NCBI RefSeq assembly: GCF_013344685.1 | Contig: NZ_CP050137.1 | Coordinates: 248,001 to 312,000, forward strand | Reading direction: 5' to 3' | DNA: 64,000 bases | Source of the DNA: Sphingomonas sp. CL5.1 | Lineage (GTDB): Bacteria > Pseudomonadota > Alphaproteobacteria > Sphingomonadales > Sphingomonadaceae | Part shown: positions 53,516-62,339 of the stretch, piece by piece | How positions within the stretch are numbered: position 1 is the stretch's first letter | How the letters are laid out: each line of letters starts with the position of its first letter | Program-made: the position numbers and the translations under genes | Notes under the pieces: model-generated | Databases searched by the model: none | Seen by the model: the letters and a program-made list of their open reading frames with translations, nothing else | Told to the model about the DNA's origin: nothing

Positions 53516-54207
53516 AGCGAAAAGAAGACCGTCTCTGCATCACCTTGGATGTGAATATCGAGCCACCAGACTCCATCATCGCGCTGGCGCGCAACAAGCG
53601 TCGATCGACGGTCCGATGGCACAAGGGAGAGGATGGCATCTGTGTCGTTGCCTTCTGCGCCGTCGAAATACAGGCGTGTGCAAAGTCTTCGCAGCACCCC
53701 TCTCGCGAAGATCGATAACGCGATGTGGGGAGCTTGGAGCGAATTGCCTGGTCCGGGCACGCGGCCCGGGAAAACAGTGCGGAAGCGATACACGCCGGAT
53801 TCGTCGGTAGCGCATCGGCCGAACCCTATGAACTCCGGATCGAGTGGAATTTCGGCTCGCTTATCCGCCCCTCCGGAATATCTTCCCGACGCGTTGGCTT
53901 GCCAACTTTCTACCAATGCGTCTGAAATCGGGTCGCCATTTCCGTCGAGAATCTGGCCAGCAATGTCTATCACATCCCCTCTGGGAGCGCCCGTTCGCGT
54001 CGGGCGATTCAGAACATAGTGATCATCCGCGAAGAGCTCCGGTCGGGCTCCCAGATCTGACAGTCCCACCAAGTCAGCGCCGCCTTTCCAAGGCAGACCG
54101 TAGTGGAAGAAGGGGCCTACAGTCTGCCAAGGAGTTTGACCGAATAATCGAGGATCCTGGTTATCGAACCGCGCAGACGCTTTACGCTTTTCCAAGTCGT
54201 TATCCAT
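53512..54207 (-). CDS. pcaG: Protocatechuate 3,4-dioxygenase alpha subunit
   Basis: A 231-residue intradiol dioxygenase subunit with LFGQTPWQTVGPFFHYGLPW near the N-terminus, GDVIDIAGQILDGNGDPISD, and the C-terminal TRLYFDGAEGNDTDAILSLVP. The alpha subunit lacks the iron ligands but shapes the active site with the beta subunit. It overlaps pcaH by 8 bases, so the two are co-translated. Starts inside the frame are possible, but the full length is typical with a short extra N-terminus. Confidence 0.93.
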   Translation of the reverse strand: MDNDLEKRKASARFDNQDPRLFGQTPWQTVGPFFHYGLPWKGGADLVGLSDLGARPELFADDHYVLNRPTRTGAPRGDVIDIAGQILDGNGDPISDALVESWQANASGRYSGGADKRAEIPLDPEFIGFGRCATDESGVYRFRTVFPGRVPGPGNSLQAPHIALSIFARGVLRRLCTRLYFDGAEGNDTDAILSLVPSDRRSTLVARQRDDGVWWLDIHIQGDAETVFFSL

Positions 54208-54919
54208 TGGCAGTACCCTCGAAGGGCGTCTGCATTGCCCCCTTCAGCACGATGTCAAAACGGTATCCGAGCGCCCAGTTGGCGATGGTCGTGTCGATAT
54301 CAAACCGGCAGATGAGGCGATTGCGATACGGCATCGGAACCGCATTCGCGATCGGATCGATCTCGATCAATGGATCGTCAGGAAAGTAGATTTGGGTGAC
54401 GAGACGAGTGGCGAAGGCGGGGCCAAGCAACGACAGGTGAATATGAGCCGGGCGCCATGCATTGTGATGGTTACCCCAAGGGTAAGCTCCGGGCCGGATG
54501 GTCGTGAAGGAATACCAGCCCTGATCATCGGTAATCACCCGACCAGCTCCGGTGAAGTTCGGATCGAGCGGCGCGTCCCAATTATCGTTGCGATGGATAT
54601 ACCGCCCGGCCGCGTTCGCCTGCCAGATTTCGACGATGGTGTTTGGTACCGGACGACCACTGTCATCCAGCACCCTGCCAGAGATGCGGATGCGCTGGCC
54701 ATGGGGAGCAGATCCATGTTGCGACGTTAGGTCTACCTCGGCTTGACCCATAAGAGCGCTCCAGCAACCGCTGGGGCCGCTCACCTCAGTCAAAGTCTGC
54801 GGAGCGTTGACCAAGGGGTGACGCGGACTACGCAATCCGGTCGAGCGATACTCTGGGTAGAGGAGTGGTGGCAAGCCCGCGTCGTCAGGCGCATATGCGA
54901 TGTCCGTTGTCACAGGCAA
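54200..54919 (-). CDS. pcaH: Protocatechuate 3,4-dioxygenase beta subunit
   Basis: A 239-residue subunit carrying the iron site: tyrosine in [12 protein letters not shown], tyrosine in [16 protein letters not shown], and the histidine pair in AHIHLSLLG. It cleaves protocatechuate between the two hydroxyls to carboxymuconate with molecular oxygen. It overlaps pcaJ by 10 bases. A complete intradiol pathway is notable because many sphingomonads use the 4,5-cleavage (lig) route instead. Confidence 0.95.
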   Translation of the reverse strand: MPVTTDIAYAPDDAGLPPLLYPEYRSTGLRSPRHPLVNAPQTLTEVSGPSGCWSALMGQAEVDLTSQHGSAPHGQRIRISGRVLDDSGRPVPNTIVEIWQANAAGRYIHRNDNWDAPLDPNFTGAGRVITDDQGWYSFTTIRPGAYPWGNHHNAWRPAHIHLSLLGPAFATRLVTQIYFPDDPLIEIDPIANAVPMPYRNRLICRFDIDTTIANWALGYRFDIVLKGAMQTPFEGTANG

Positions 54920-55572
54920 TTCTCCCGGAGCTTGCCCAGAAAGAGAGGGGCATTCGTCTTGGAAGCGATTTCCTCGACGCAGACGGATGGTGCCATGTCG
55001 AGCAGCGCAAGCACTCCGGCTTGCGGGTCTAACTCCATCACCCCGAGGTCCGTAATGATCAGATCAACCACCGACCTGCCGGTCAGGGGCAGAGTACATT
55101 TCTGGACGATCTTGGGCGCGCCATCCTTGGACGTATGATCCATGACGACCACCACCCGCTTGACGCCTGCAACCAGATCCATCGCTCCTCCGATCCCCTT
55201 CACCATCTTGCCCGGAATGGTCCAGTTGGCGAGGTCGCCATTCGACGCGACTTGCATGCCTCCCAGGATGGCCATGTCGATGTGCCCGCCCCTGATCATG
55301 GCGAAGCTGTCGGCAGACGAGAAAAAACTCGAAGTCGGCAGCGTGGTGACTGTCTCCTTGCCGGCATTGATCAAGTCTGCATCAGCTTCATCAGCGAACG
55401 GGTAAGGGCCCACTCCGAGCATGCCATTTTCGCTTTGCAGCGTGACGGTCACGTTTTCGGGGACATGGTTGGCAACCAGCGTAGGGATGCCGATTCCGAG
55501 ATTTACGTAAAATCCGTCCTTGAGTTCTCGAGCAGCGCGCGCTGCCATCTGATCGCGCGACCAAGCCATCAT
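54910..55572 (-). CDS. pcaJ: 3-oxoadipate CoA-transferase subunit B
   Basis: A 220-residue subunit of the succinyl-CoA:3-oxoacid CoA-transferase family. The catalytic glutamate lies in [28 protein letters not shown] and [18 protein letters not shown] are typical. It activates 3-oxoadipate to its CoA ester with PcaI. It overlaps pcaI by 4 bases. The context makes 3-oxoadipate more likely than acetoacetate as substrate. Confidence 0.9.
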   Translation of the reverse strand: MMAWSRDQMAARAARELKDGFYVNLGIGIPTLVANHVPENVTVTLQSENGMLGVGPYPFADEADADLINAGKETVTTLPTSSFFSSADSFAMIRGGHIDMAILGGMQVASNGDLANWTIPGKMVKGIGGAMDLVAGVKRVVVVMDHTSKDGAPKIVQKCTLPLTGRSVVDLIITDLGVMELDPQAGVLALLDMAPSVCVEEIASKTNAPLFLGKLRENCL

Positions 55573-56279
55573 GCAGGCTCCCGAGCGCGAATCGTCAGCT
55601 TTTCGATCTTCTTCTCGAGGCCCGTCGCTCGAACAATCCGATCGACGTAAATGCCGGGCGTATGCACTTCATCCGGGTCGATGGCGCCAGCTGGCACGAT
55701 CTCCTCGACCTCGGCGACCGTCACCCGTCCGGCTGTCGCCATGATCGGGTTGAAATTCCGCGCTGTCTTTCGAAAAACCAGATTGCCTTCGGGATCAGAC
55801 CGCCAAGCCTTGACTATCGAAAGATCAGCTTTCAGCCAGCGCTCTCGAATATATTCATCGCCGTCGAAAGTTTCGACAGGCTTGTCTTGCGCGACGACGG
55901 TTCCTACCCCGGTCCGGGTATAGAATGCCGCAATGCCGGCGCCGCCGGCGCGAATGCGCTCGGCTAACGTACCTTGCGGATTCAGCTCAAGTTCGATGTC
56001 ACCATCCAGGAACTGCCGCTCAAAAAGACGATTGTCGCCAATATACGATGCGATCATGCGACTGATCTGCCTGCTTTGCAGCAGCTGCCACAGACCAAAG
56101 CCTTCTGCGCCCGCGTTGTTCGAAATCACTGTAAGCCCTCGGGTACCGCTTCGATAAAGCTCCGCGATAAGGTTCTCCGGGTTTCCGCAAAGGCCAAAGC
56201 CACCCGACATGATCGACATTCCGTCGAACAGCAAACCCTCAAGCGCTTCGGACGCGCTGCCTCGAATTTTTGAAAGCAT
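55569..56279 (-). CDS. pcaI: 3-oxoadipate CoA-transferase subunit A
   Basis: A 236-residue subunit with the CoA-binding glycine motif [17 protein letters not shown] and [15 protein letters not shown], plus [19 protein letters not shown]. The frame continues to 56336, but ATG 56279 opens the conserved [15 protein letters not shown] start. It is the first gene of pcaIJHGBL, divergent from the riboswitch-controlled oxidoreductase. No pca regulator gene is adjacent, so the promoter in 56280-56440 must be controlled from elsewhere or be constitutive. Confidence 0.92.
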   Translation of the reverse strand: MLSKIRGSASEALEGLLFDGMSIMSGGFGLCGNPENLIAELYRSGTRGLTVISNNAGAEGFGLWQLLQSRQISRMIASYIGDNRLFERQFLDGDIELELNPQGTLAERIRAGGAGIAAFYTRTGVGTVVAQDKPVETFDGDEYIRERWLKADLSIVKAWRSDPEGNLVFRKTARNFNPIMATAGRVTVAEVEEIVPAGAIDPDEVHTPGIYVDRIVRATGLEKKIEKLTIRAREPA

Positions 56280-56440
56280 TATAAGCCTCGGAACTGTTCG
56301 GAATTTTCCTTCGAACCTTATCCTTCGCATCGGCATGGAGCTGCTGCTTTTGACGATATGTGAAGGACGTTTGCGGTTTCGTCATTCTCGGTCGTCCGAA
56401 TTGACTTGAGCGCACATTTCCAGGCAGGCCAGACTTGCCA

Positions 56441-56594
56441 TTGCGGGAGAGACCGTTCGCCGGCGCCGAAGGAGCAACCGCCCCGGAAACTCTCAGGCAA
56501 AAGGACCGCAGGGCATCAAGATATCTGGAGAGTGGCGCCCGCCTGGGTGCCCGCCGACGGGATAGCGATCTCAGGCACAGCGGACAGATGGGGC
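56441..56594 (+). ncRNA. Tandem glycine riboswitch (two aptamers)
   Basis: Aptamer 1 (about 56441-56512) shows GCGGGAGAG, CGCCGAAGGAGCAA and CTCTCAGGCAAAAGGACCGC, the hallmarks of the glycine (gcvT) riboswitch. Aptamer 2 (about 56522-56594) shows CTGGAGAG, CGCCGACGGGATAGCGATCTC (split), AGGCACAGCGGACAG and GGGG. The two are joined by a short linker. It lies in the 5' leader of the DadA-like gene and presumably senses glycine to raise its expression, as gcv riboswitches do. Confidence 0.93.
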
Positions 56595-56610
56595 GCATCC
56601 ACCACCTTTT

Positions 56611-56628
56611 GGGGAGCGGCTCCCAGTG
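56611..56628 (+). promoter_or_regulatory. Riboswitch expression platform: RBS-sequestering hairpin
   Basis: GGGAGC (56612-56617) pairs with GCTCCC (56619-56624) directly before the GTG start at 56626. The Shine-Dalgarno GGGGAG is inside the stem, so the hairpin would block translation. No T-run follows, which favours translational over transcriptional control. Confidence 0.65.
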
Positions 56629-57858
56629 GCACGTATTAGCATCATCGGCGCCGGCATTACCGGCGTAACAACCGCCTACAGCTTGGCTGTCCGCGGTCAT
56701 GAAGTCACCGTCTACGATCGTCGCCGCTATCCGGCGATGGTCACCTCATTTGCCAACGGTGGCCAGCTCTCCGCAAGCAATGCCGAAGTCTGGAACAGCT
56801 GGGCCACCATCGCAAAGGGTATGAGATGGCTCTTGAAAAATGACGCGCCGTTGTTGCTGAACCTCAAGCCCGGCCTTCACAAATACGGGTGGCTCGCCGA
56901 GTTTTGCGGCAATATCTTTCGGCACGAAAGAAACACGATCGCGACCGTTCGTCTCGCACTCGACGCGCGAAGGCATATGTTCACCATTGCGGAAGCAGAG
57001 GGCATCGATTTCGATCTGAAGCGATGCGGAATCCTTCATCTCTACCACAATGAACAGGAGTTTCGTGCTGCCGAAGTGGGCAACGCCCTCCTCCTCAAGG
57101 GCGGGCTCGAAAGGCACGCAGTGTCAGCTGGAGAAATGCGCGCGATCGAGCCGAGCCTGCAAGGCGCTCTTCACGCCGGATTCTTCACCCCGGGGGACGC
57201 CACGGGCGACATCCACAAGTTCACACGCGGGCTCGCAGATGCGTGTGCACGCCGAGGCGTGATTTTCAAGTTTGGAGCTGCTGTCCGGCGAGTGGAGATA
57301 CAGAACCGGATTTGTACCATCAGCTTGACCGATGACGAGAGTGGTCGGCCGATCGCCTCTCAGACAGCTGATGCCATCGTTGTCTGCGCAGGGGTTGAAA
57401 GCCGAGAAATCGCCAGAAAGCTCGGCGAGAAAGTAAACATTTATCCGGTGAAGGGCTATTCCATCACTGTAAACTTGAGAGACGAGCAGAGCCGAACAGC
57501 TGCACCGAGTGTCAGCCTGCTCGACGACGCTGCGAAGATCGTCACAAGCCGCCTCGGTCCAGATCGATTCCGGGTGGCCGGCACCGCAGAGTTCAATGGG
57601 TTCAACCTAGATATTCGCGCTGACCGGATCCGCCCGTTGCTGCGCTGGTCGGAACGCCTGTTCCCCAAAATGGATACTGACAGCGTCACCCCATGGGCAG
57701 GCCTGCGCCCCATGACGCCCGATATGCTGCCTGTTGTCAGGCCGGGGAGAGTGCGTGGCGTCTACTACAACACCGGCCACGGCCATCTTGGCTGGACGCT
57801 TTCCGCTGCAACTGCCGAGATGATCGCCATGCGCCTGGACAGCGACTTCGCCGCGTAG
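56626..57858 (+). CDS. DadA-like FAD-dependent amino-acid dehydrogenase
   Basis: A 410-residue flavoprotein of the D-amino-acid dehydrogenase (DadA) family. It begins with the FAD motif IIGAGITGVTTAYSL (from residue 6), has ANGGQLSASNAEVWNSW, the mid-region IYPVKGYSITV, and ends in TGHGHLGWTLS. Family members oxidise D-amino acids to 2-oxo acids and pass electrons to the respiratory chain. The glycine riboswitch in its leader suggests that glycine is substrate or signal, in which case the product would be glyoxylate. GTG 56626 is the only start that places the ribosome site in the leader hairpin. The heme-binding-like gene follows 36 bases downstream. Confidence 0.88.
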   Translation: MARISIIGAGITGVTTAYSLAVRGHEVTVYDRRRYPAMVTSFANGGQLSASNAEVWNSWATIAKGMRWLLKNDAPLLLNLKPGLHKYGWLAEFCGNIFRHERNTIATVRLALDARRHMFTIAEAEGIDFDLKRCGILHLYHNEQEFRAAEVGNALLLKGGLERHAVSAGEMRAIEPSLQGALHAGFFTPGDATGDIHKFTRGLADACARRGVIFKFGAAVRRVEIQNRICTISLTDDESGRPIASQTADAIVVCAGVESREIARKLGEKVNIYPVKGYSITVNLRDEQSRTAAPSVSLLDDAAKIVTSRLGPDRFRVAGTAEFNGFNLDIRADRIRPLLRWSERLFPKMDTDSVTPWAGLRPMTPDMLPVVRPGRVRGVYYNTGHGHLGWTLSAATAEMIAMRLDSDFAA

Positions 57859-57894
57859 CTTCGATCCACATTATTCATCAGAAGGATTTCGAGA

Positions 57895-58320
57895 ATGATC
57901 CTAAGCTTGAAGCAAGCCCAGAATATTGCACTTCGCACTCTCAAGGCCGGTGCCGAAAAAGGACTGAAGCCGCTATGCGTAGCCGTGCTCGATCCGGGAG
58001 GTCATACAATAGTCCTGCACCGAGCGGACGGCGCGTCGCATCTTCGACCAGCAATTGCTATCGCGAAGGCGGCCGGCGCCTTGAATCTCGGCGTCTCTTC
58101 CCGCTCGATCGCGGCGATCGCGGCCGAACGACCGACATTTTTCAACTCGCTCGTAGGCATAGCGCCTCTCGGTATGGTGCCGGCCGCCGGAGGAGTGATC
58201 GTGGTTGACAGCGACGGCCAGACACTGGGTGCCGTCGGCGTTACCGGCGACACCTCGGACAATGACGAAGCTTGTGCACTTGCGGGCATCGAAGAGGCAA
58301 ATCTGTTCGCGAAGGACTGA
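57895..58320 (+). CDS. GlcG/HbpS-family protein
   Basis: A 141-residue protein of the GlcG/HbpS-like fold: LSLKQAQNIALRTLKAGAEK at the N-terminus, VAVLDPGGHTIVLHRADGAS, and the glycine-rich end PAAGGVIVVDSDGQTLGAVG. Members occur next to glycolate or amino-alcohol catabolic genes; some bind heme, but the role is mostly unknown. It follows the DadA-like gene, probably in the same riboswitch-controlled unit. Association with glycolate-type genes fits the malate synthase G and dehalogenase at 46-50 kb. Confidence 0.85.
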   Translation: MILSLKQAQNIALRTLKAGAEKGLKPLCVAVLDPGGHTIVLHRADGASHLRPAIAIAKAAGALNLGVSSRSIAAIAAERPTFFNSLVGIAPLGMVPAAGGVIVVDSDGQTLGAVGVTGDTSDNDEACALAGIEEANLFAKD

Positions 58321-58477
58321 TCATTGCCCGCGCAACGCGGCAAAGGTATTTCACATAAGTGCAATGATTGAAGAGAGATTGGCAAAAGCAGCGAGGAGGA
58401 CGTTCGCCTTATGAAGTTGGACAGGCAGCTGGCGCGGCATGCGTACGGCTCCTTCCAGCAAATAATAAGGGGGGTTT

Positions 58478-60667
58478 ATGTCTCGGTCGAATAGAACGAA
58501 CGGGTCGGTAGCGGCCCTGCTTGCCGCTACTGTTCTGGCCGGATCGGCGACGCCAGCCTTCGGGCAGGCGACACCCGAGGCGCCTCAAGATTCTTCCGCG
58601 TCCTCATCGGGCGGATCGCTCGACATTGTCGTTACCGCCCGCAAGCGCGAAGAACGCCTCCAGGATATCCCGGTGGCGGTCTCGGCGATCGGCGGAGCTG
58701 CCCTCGAACAGAAGGGCATCGACAATGTGACAAACCTGATCGGGACGGTTCCGAGCCTCTTCACCAGCCAGAACCAGGCGTTCGGGCCGCTTCCCAACCA
58801 GACCTATCTCGTACTTCGCGGCGTCGGAGCGGCGGCATCCAACGATCCCGCTGTCGGAACCTTCGTCGATGGCGTCTATCAACCGAGCCTGGCATTCGAC
58901 ACTGGCTTCCTCGACTTGGAGCGCATCGAGGTTTTGCGTGGGCCGCAAGGTACCCTTTTTGGCAGAAACACCGAAGGCGGTGCACTGAACATTGTGACCG
59001 CGAAGCCCGACGGCACCTTTCGTGGGAAGCTGCGCGCAGAATATGCGGACTTCAATAGCGTTCGCCTCGGCGCGAGTTTCAGCGGCCCATTGGTGGAGGA
59101 CAAGCTCTTCGCTAGCCTTTCTGGTCAATATTACAGCACCGATGGCTACATCCACAACCTGACCATCGACAAGGATCAGGATACGCTTCGCAGCCTGGCC
59201 GGGCGCTTCGTGCTTCGCGCATTGCCCACCGAAGACTTCGAGATCATTCTCCGACTGGATGGTTCTCGCAACAGAAACGGTTATCTCGGTTACGGCGTCG
59301 TGGACGACGGCGCGAAGCGTTATGCCACACTCGATGATCGCAAGGTTGTCTCGCCCGACACGAGCTTTGGCGGCTCTCTAACCATGTCGTACGATCTTCC
59401 GGCGTTTACGATCAAGTCGATCACCGGATATCAGCACGTAAAGACCGAATTCTGGTACGACTTTGATGGATATTCGGACCCCGACAACTTTCAGGACCAG
59501 CGCACGACCCAGTCAGCACTCTCCGAAGAACTTCGTTTCGAGTCGAGGAGCGGCGGGTCTTTCACATGGCTTGGCGGATTGTACGCCTTTCAGGATATCC
59601 ACGAACAGAACCGCAATTTCGCCTTGTCTGGCTGTACGATCTGCGCCTTTCCGCCGATTTTCAATCCCGCCAACGACGTGCGGGAAGCGACGAGGTTGCG
59701 GCGTCGCGGCTGGGCCGCTTTCGGTCAAGTCGGCTACAAGTTCAACGATCGCTTCGAGCTGACTGTCGGCGGGCGATATGGCTGGGAGCGGACGCGGGCA
59801 TTCCAGCAGGGCGTCGTGATCGTGCCGGCTGTGGGCGCGAACGACGCGTTCAGCGGAGTCACGTCAAAAAGCTTCAGCAATTTCTCGCCGTCCGCTTCAT
59901 TCTCCGTTCACTGGACGCCTGATGTCATGACTTACGCGACTGTGTCGCGAGGTTATCGCTCAGGCGGCTTTGACAAATATCCGGGTAGCAGTGCAGCCGT
60001 TGGGATCGCTTTCGACAACGAAAAGTCGACCAATTATGAGGTGGGGCTGAAAGCGTCGCTCTTTGACCGACACCTGATCGCCAGCGTTGCTGGTTTCATC
60101 GTTCAGGTGGACGACATGCAGCTGGCTTCTGTTGCCATCAGCCCGGTCACCGGTCTCCCTGTCGGTGTCACTGCCAATGTCGGTGCCTCCCGTAACCGCG
60201 GGTTCGAGTTCGAAGCAACCGCCATGCCGTTCCGCGGATTCAAGATTCGCGGGAACGCTGCATATACCGACGCGCGCTTCACCTCTATTACGAGCCCGGT
60301 AGGATCCCATCTGACCGGCGATGCGTTGCCTTATGTCCCCAAGTGGACTGCTTCAGGCGGCGCAGATTACACTGTCTCGATCGGTGACACTGAACTCAAT
60401 CTCGCAGCCGACTATCGTTATGTGGGGCCGTATTATTCCGGTAACGGGGCTCCTCCGTTTGATCCGATCCTGCAGGTTCAATCCTATGACCAGCTCGACC
60501 TCCGCGCCAGTCTGAAGAGAGACCGATGGGAGCTGACCGTTTACGTCGACAATGTGACGGACAACTTCAACATTACACGCCGGTTCGCACCGCCGTTCCA
60601 ACCGTTCACCCGCGCCTCGGTGCTTCCACCTCGCAAGTTTGGCGTGAAGCTGAACTACAGCTGGTGA
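58478..60667 (+). CDS. TonB-dependent outer-membrane receptor
   Basis: A 729-residue transporter with a signal peptide ending near ATPAFGQA, a TonB box-like LDIVVTARKRE, a plug domain with IEVLRGPQGTLFGRNTEGG, and a barrel ending in an aromatic residue (KFGVKLNYSW). A strong Shine-Dalgarno (AAGGGGGG) precedes the ATG. It is followed by an aldehyde dehydrogenase and a GMC dehydrogenase, and a terminator lies just after its stop. This order recalls pegB-pegC-pegA of polyethylene-glycol degraders, so the ligand may be a polyether or another bulky alcohol, but aromatic compounds are equally possible. Confidence 0.9.
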   Translation: MSRSNRTNGSVAALLAATVLAGSATPAFGQATPEAPQDSSASSSGGSLDIVVTARKREERLQDIPVAVSAIGGAALEQKGIDNVTNLIGTVPSLFTSQNQAFGPLPNQTYLVLRGVGAAASNDPAVGTFVDGVYQPSLAFDTGFLDLERIEVLRGPQGTLFGRNTEGGALNIVTAKPDGTFRGKLRAEYADFNSVRLGASFSGPLVEDKLFASLSGQYYSTDGYIHNLTIDKDQDTLRSLAGRFVLRALPTEDFEIILRLDGSRNRNGYLGYGVVDDGAKRYATLDDRKVVSPDTSFGGSLTMSYDLPAFTIKSITGYQHVKTEFWYDFDGYSDPDNFQDQRTTQSALSEELRFESRSGGSFTWLGGLYAFQDIHEQNRNFALSGCTICAFPPIFNPANDVREATRLRRRGWAAFGQVGYKFNDRFELTVGGRYGWERTRAFQQGVVIVPAVGANDAFSGVTSKSFSNFSPSASFSVHWTPDVMTYATVSRGYRSGGFDKYPGSSAAVGIAFDNEKSTNYEVGLKASLFDRHLIASVAGFIVQVDDMQLASVAISPVTGLPVGVTANVGASRNRGFEFEATAMPFRGFKIRGNAAYTDARFTSITSPVGSHLTGDALPYVPKWTASGGADYTVSIGDTELNLAADYRYVGPYYSGNGAPPFDPILQVQSYDQLDLRASLKRDRWELTVYVDNVTDNFNITRRFAPPFQPFTRASVLPPRKFGVKLNYSW

Positions 60668-60673
60668 ACATCC

Positions 60674-60701
60674 GCCGCCGGCCTCACTGGCCGGCGGCTT
60701 T
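60674..60701 (+). terminator. Rho-independent terminator-like hairpin after TonB receptor
   Basis: A perfect 10-base stem GCCGCCGGCC / GGCCGGCGGC with a 5-base loop and three T, 6 bases after the receptor stop. It may lower transcription into the downstream dehydrogenase genes rather than end it completely. Confidence 0.7.
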
Positions 60702-60778
60702 GACCACTCAGGAATCGTGTCCTTGTTAAGGAGCGTCGGCCCGCAGCGAAACGCTGCTTCGCTGTCAAAGGATTTGCC

Positions 60779-62245
60779 GTGACCGAGATCGACATGACGA
60801 GCTTTGATGGAATTATCGGGAGCCTGACCCCGATGAGCGGCGAAGTCATCGACTGGACGAGCCCGACCGCTCCGGACAGAGCCCTTCAGTTTCGCGCCGG
60901 CGGACACGCTGATGTCGAGCGGGCCGTCGGTTCAGCGGGTCGAGCTGCTGGTTTGTGGCACCGGCTCGCGCCGAGTGAACGGCGAATGGCGATGCTGCGG
61001 TGGGGCGACGCAATAGAGGCCGCCGCCGAGCGCATCGGCATGCTCGACTGTGTCGACATGGGCAAACCGATAGCCGTTGCGACGATGGAAGCCTGCGTTG
61101 CCGCTCACATTGTGCGCTGGTACGCTCAGGCAATCGACAAGGCTTGCGGAGAAGTCATTGCGTCGTCGCGCGAGGCGATCTCTCTGTCGCTGAGAGTGCC
61201 CTACGGTGTCGTTGGCGCGATGGTCTCGTGGAATTACCCAAGTATAAACGCCGCCATGAAAGTTGGGCCAGCACTCGCGGCCGGCAATGGCATGGTGCTG
61301 AAACCGTCCGAGATTTCGCCCCGCTCCGCGATACTGATTGGCACCCTCGCCGAAGAGGCGGGCATCCCCGTCGGTCTGCTGTCTGTCCTCCCTGGCGGAG
61401 CGGCGACGGGCGCAGCGCTCTGCAGCCATCCCGGGGTTGCAATGCTTGCCTTCACGGGCTCGACCCAGACGGGCCGCTCTGTCGCCAAGCTCGCGGCCGA
61501 GCGGCTCGTGCCTGCTATCATCGAGGCCGGAGGAAAGAACGCGATCGTGGTTCTTGACGACATGACCGACTATCAGGGCATAGCCATCGACGCTGTAGCG
61601 GAAGCATATGCAAATAGCGGTCAGCTTTGCGTCGCCCGCTCAAAAATCCTCGTCCCAAGCGATCGTATTGACCAATTCTCGGACGCTCTCGTAGCCGCTG
61701 CAGCAGATTTCTTGCCGGGTGATCCTCTCGAGCCGAACACAAAATTCGGGCCCTTGGCGTCCAAGGCTCATTCGGACAGGATCCGATCGGCAGTCGACAT
61801 GGCCCTCGGTCGCGGCGAACAAGTCATCCGCGATGGTCGTCCCGTGCAGCACGACATGCTGAATCATTCGCTGACAGTGGTCAGAGCGGATGACCCAACA
61901 TCGCCGATATTGCGAGATGAATATTTCGGTCCGATCCTTGCAGTCGTTCCATATGATAGCATCTCCGATGCCGTGAGACTGGCCGGCCTCGGCGGCTACG
62001 GGTTGGCGATGACGCTCTGGACCGGCGAGTTGGCTCGAGCCAACATGTTACGGCAGGAACTCTGCGTCGGTCATTTGAAGATCAAGTCCGTCGCTGGTCA
62101 GGACTCGGCGACTGGTCTGGCGCTTCCACTGGAGCCTGCCGGTCAGTCCGGCTACGGAATCGAGTTCGGCGTTGACGCTCTCTCCAGCTACAGCCGTCGG
62201 ATGGCCGTGGAGCAAATTGGCTGCCTCGCGCCGCTGGATCGCTAG
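60779..62245 (+). CDS. NAD(P)-dependent aldehyde dehydrogenase
   Basis: A 488-residue ALDH. Motifs are VSWNYPSINAAMKVGPALAA, LKPSEISP, the cofactor motif FTGSTQTGRSV, the general-base glutamate in IIEAGGKNAIVVL (EAGGK in place of the usual ELGGK), and the catalytic cysteine in NSGQLCVARSKI. It starts at GTG 60779 (ATG 60794 possible). Located between a TonB receptor and a GMC dehydrogenase, it probably oxidises the aldehyde made by the latter to an acid. Substrate unknown. Confidence 0.92.
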   Translation: MTEIDMTSFDGIIGSLTPMSGEVIDWTSPTAPDRALQFRAGGHADVERAVGSAGRAAGLWHRLAPSERRMAMLRWGDAIEAAAERIGMLDCVDMGKPIAVATMEACVAAHIVRWYAQAIDKACGEVIASSREAISLSLRVPYGVVGAMVSWNYPSINAAMKVGPALAAGNGMVLKPSEISPRSAILIGTLAEEAGIPVGLLSVLPGGAATGAALCSHPGVAMLAFTGSTQTGRSVAKLAAERLVPAIIEAGGKNAIVVLDDMTDYQGIAIDAVAEAYANSGQLCVARSKILVPSDRIDQFSDALVAAAADFLPGDPLEPNTKFGPLASKAHSDRIRSAVDMALGRGEQVIRDGRPVQHDMLNHSLTVVRADDPTSPILRDEYFGPILAVVPYDSISDAVRLAGLGGYGLAMTLWTGELARANMLRQELCVGHLKIKSVAGQDSATGLALPLEPAGQSGYGIEFGVDALSSYSRRMAVEQIGCLAPLDR

Positions 62246-62339
62246 CCACCGCCGACATCGCAGATCGGCCCAAGCGCCAAATCTGTTTGCGACTACCGCA
62301 AAAGTCCAACTTTCCGAGGTGCGCTAGAGCGGCCTTCAC

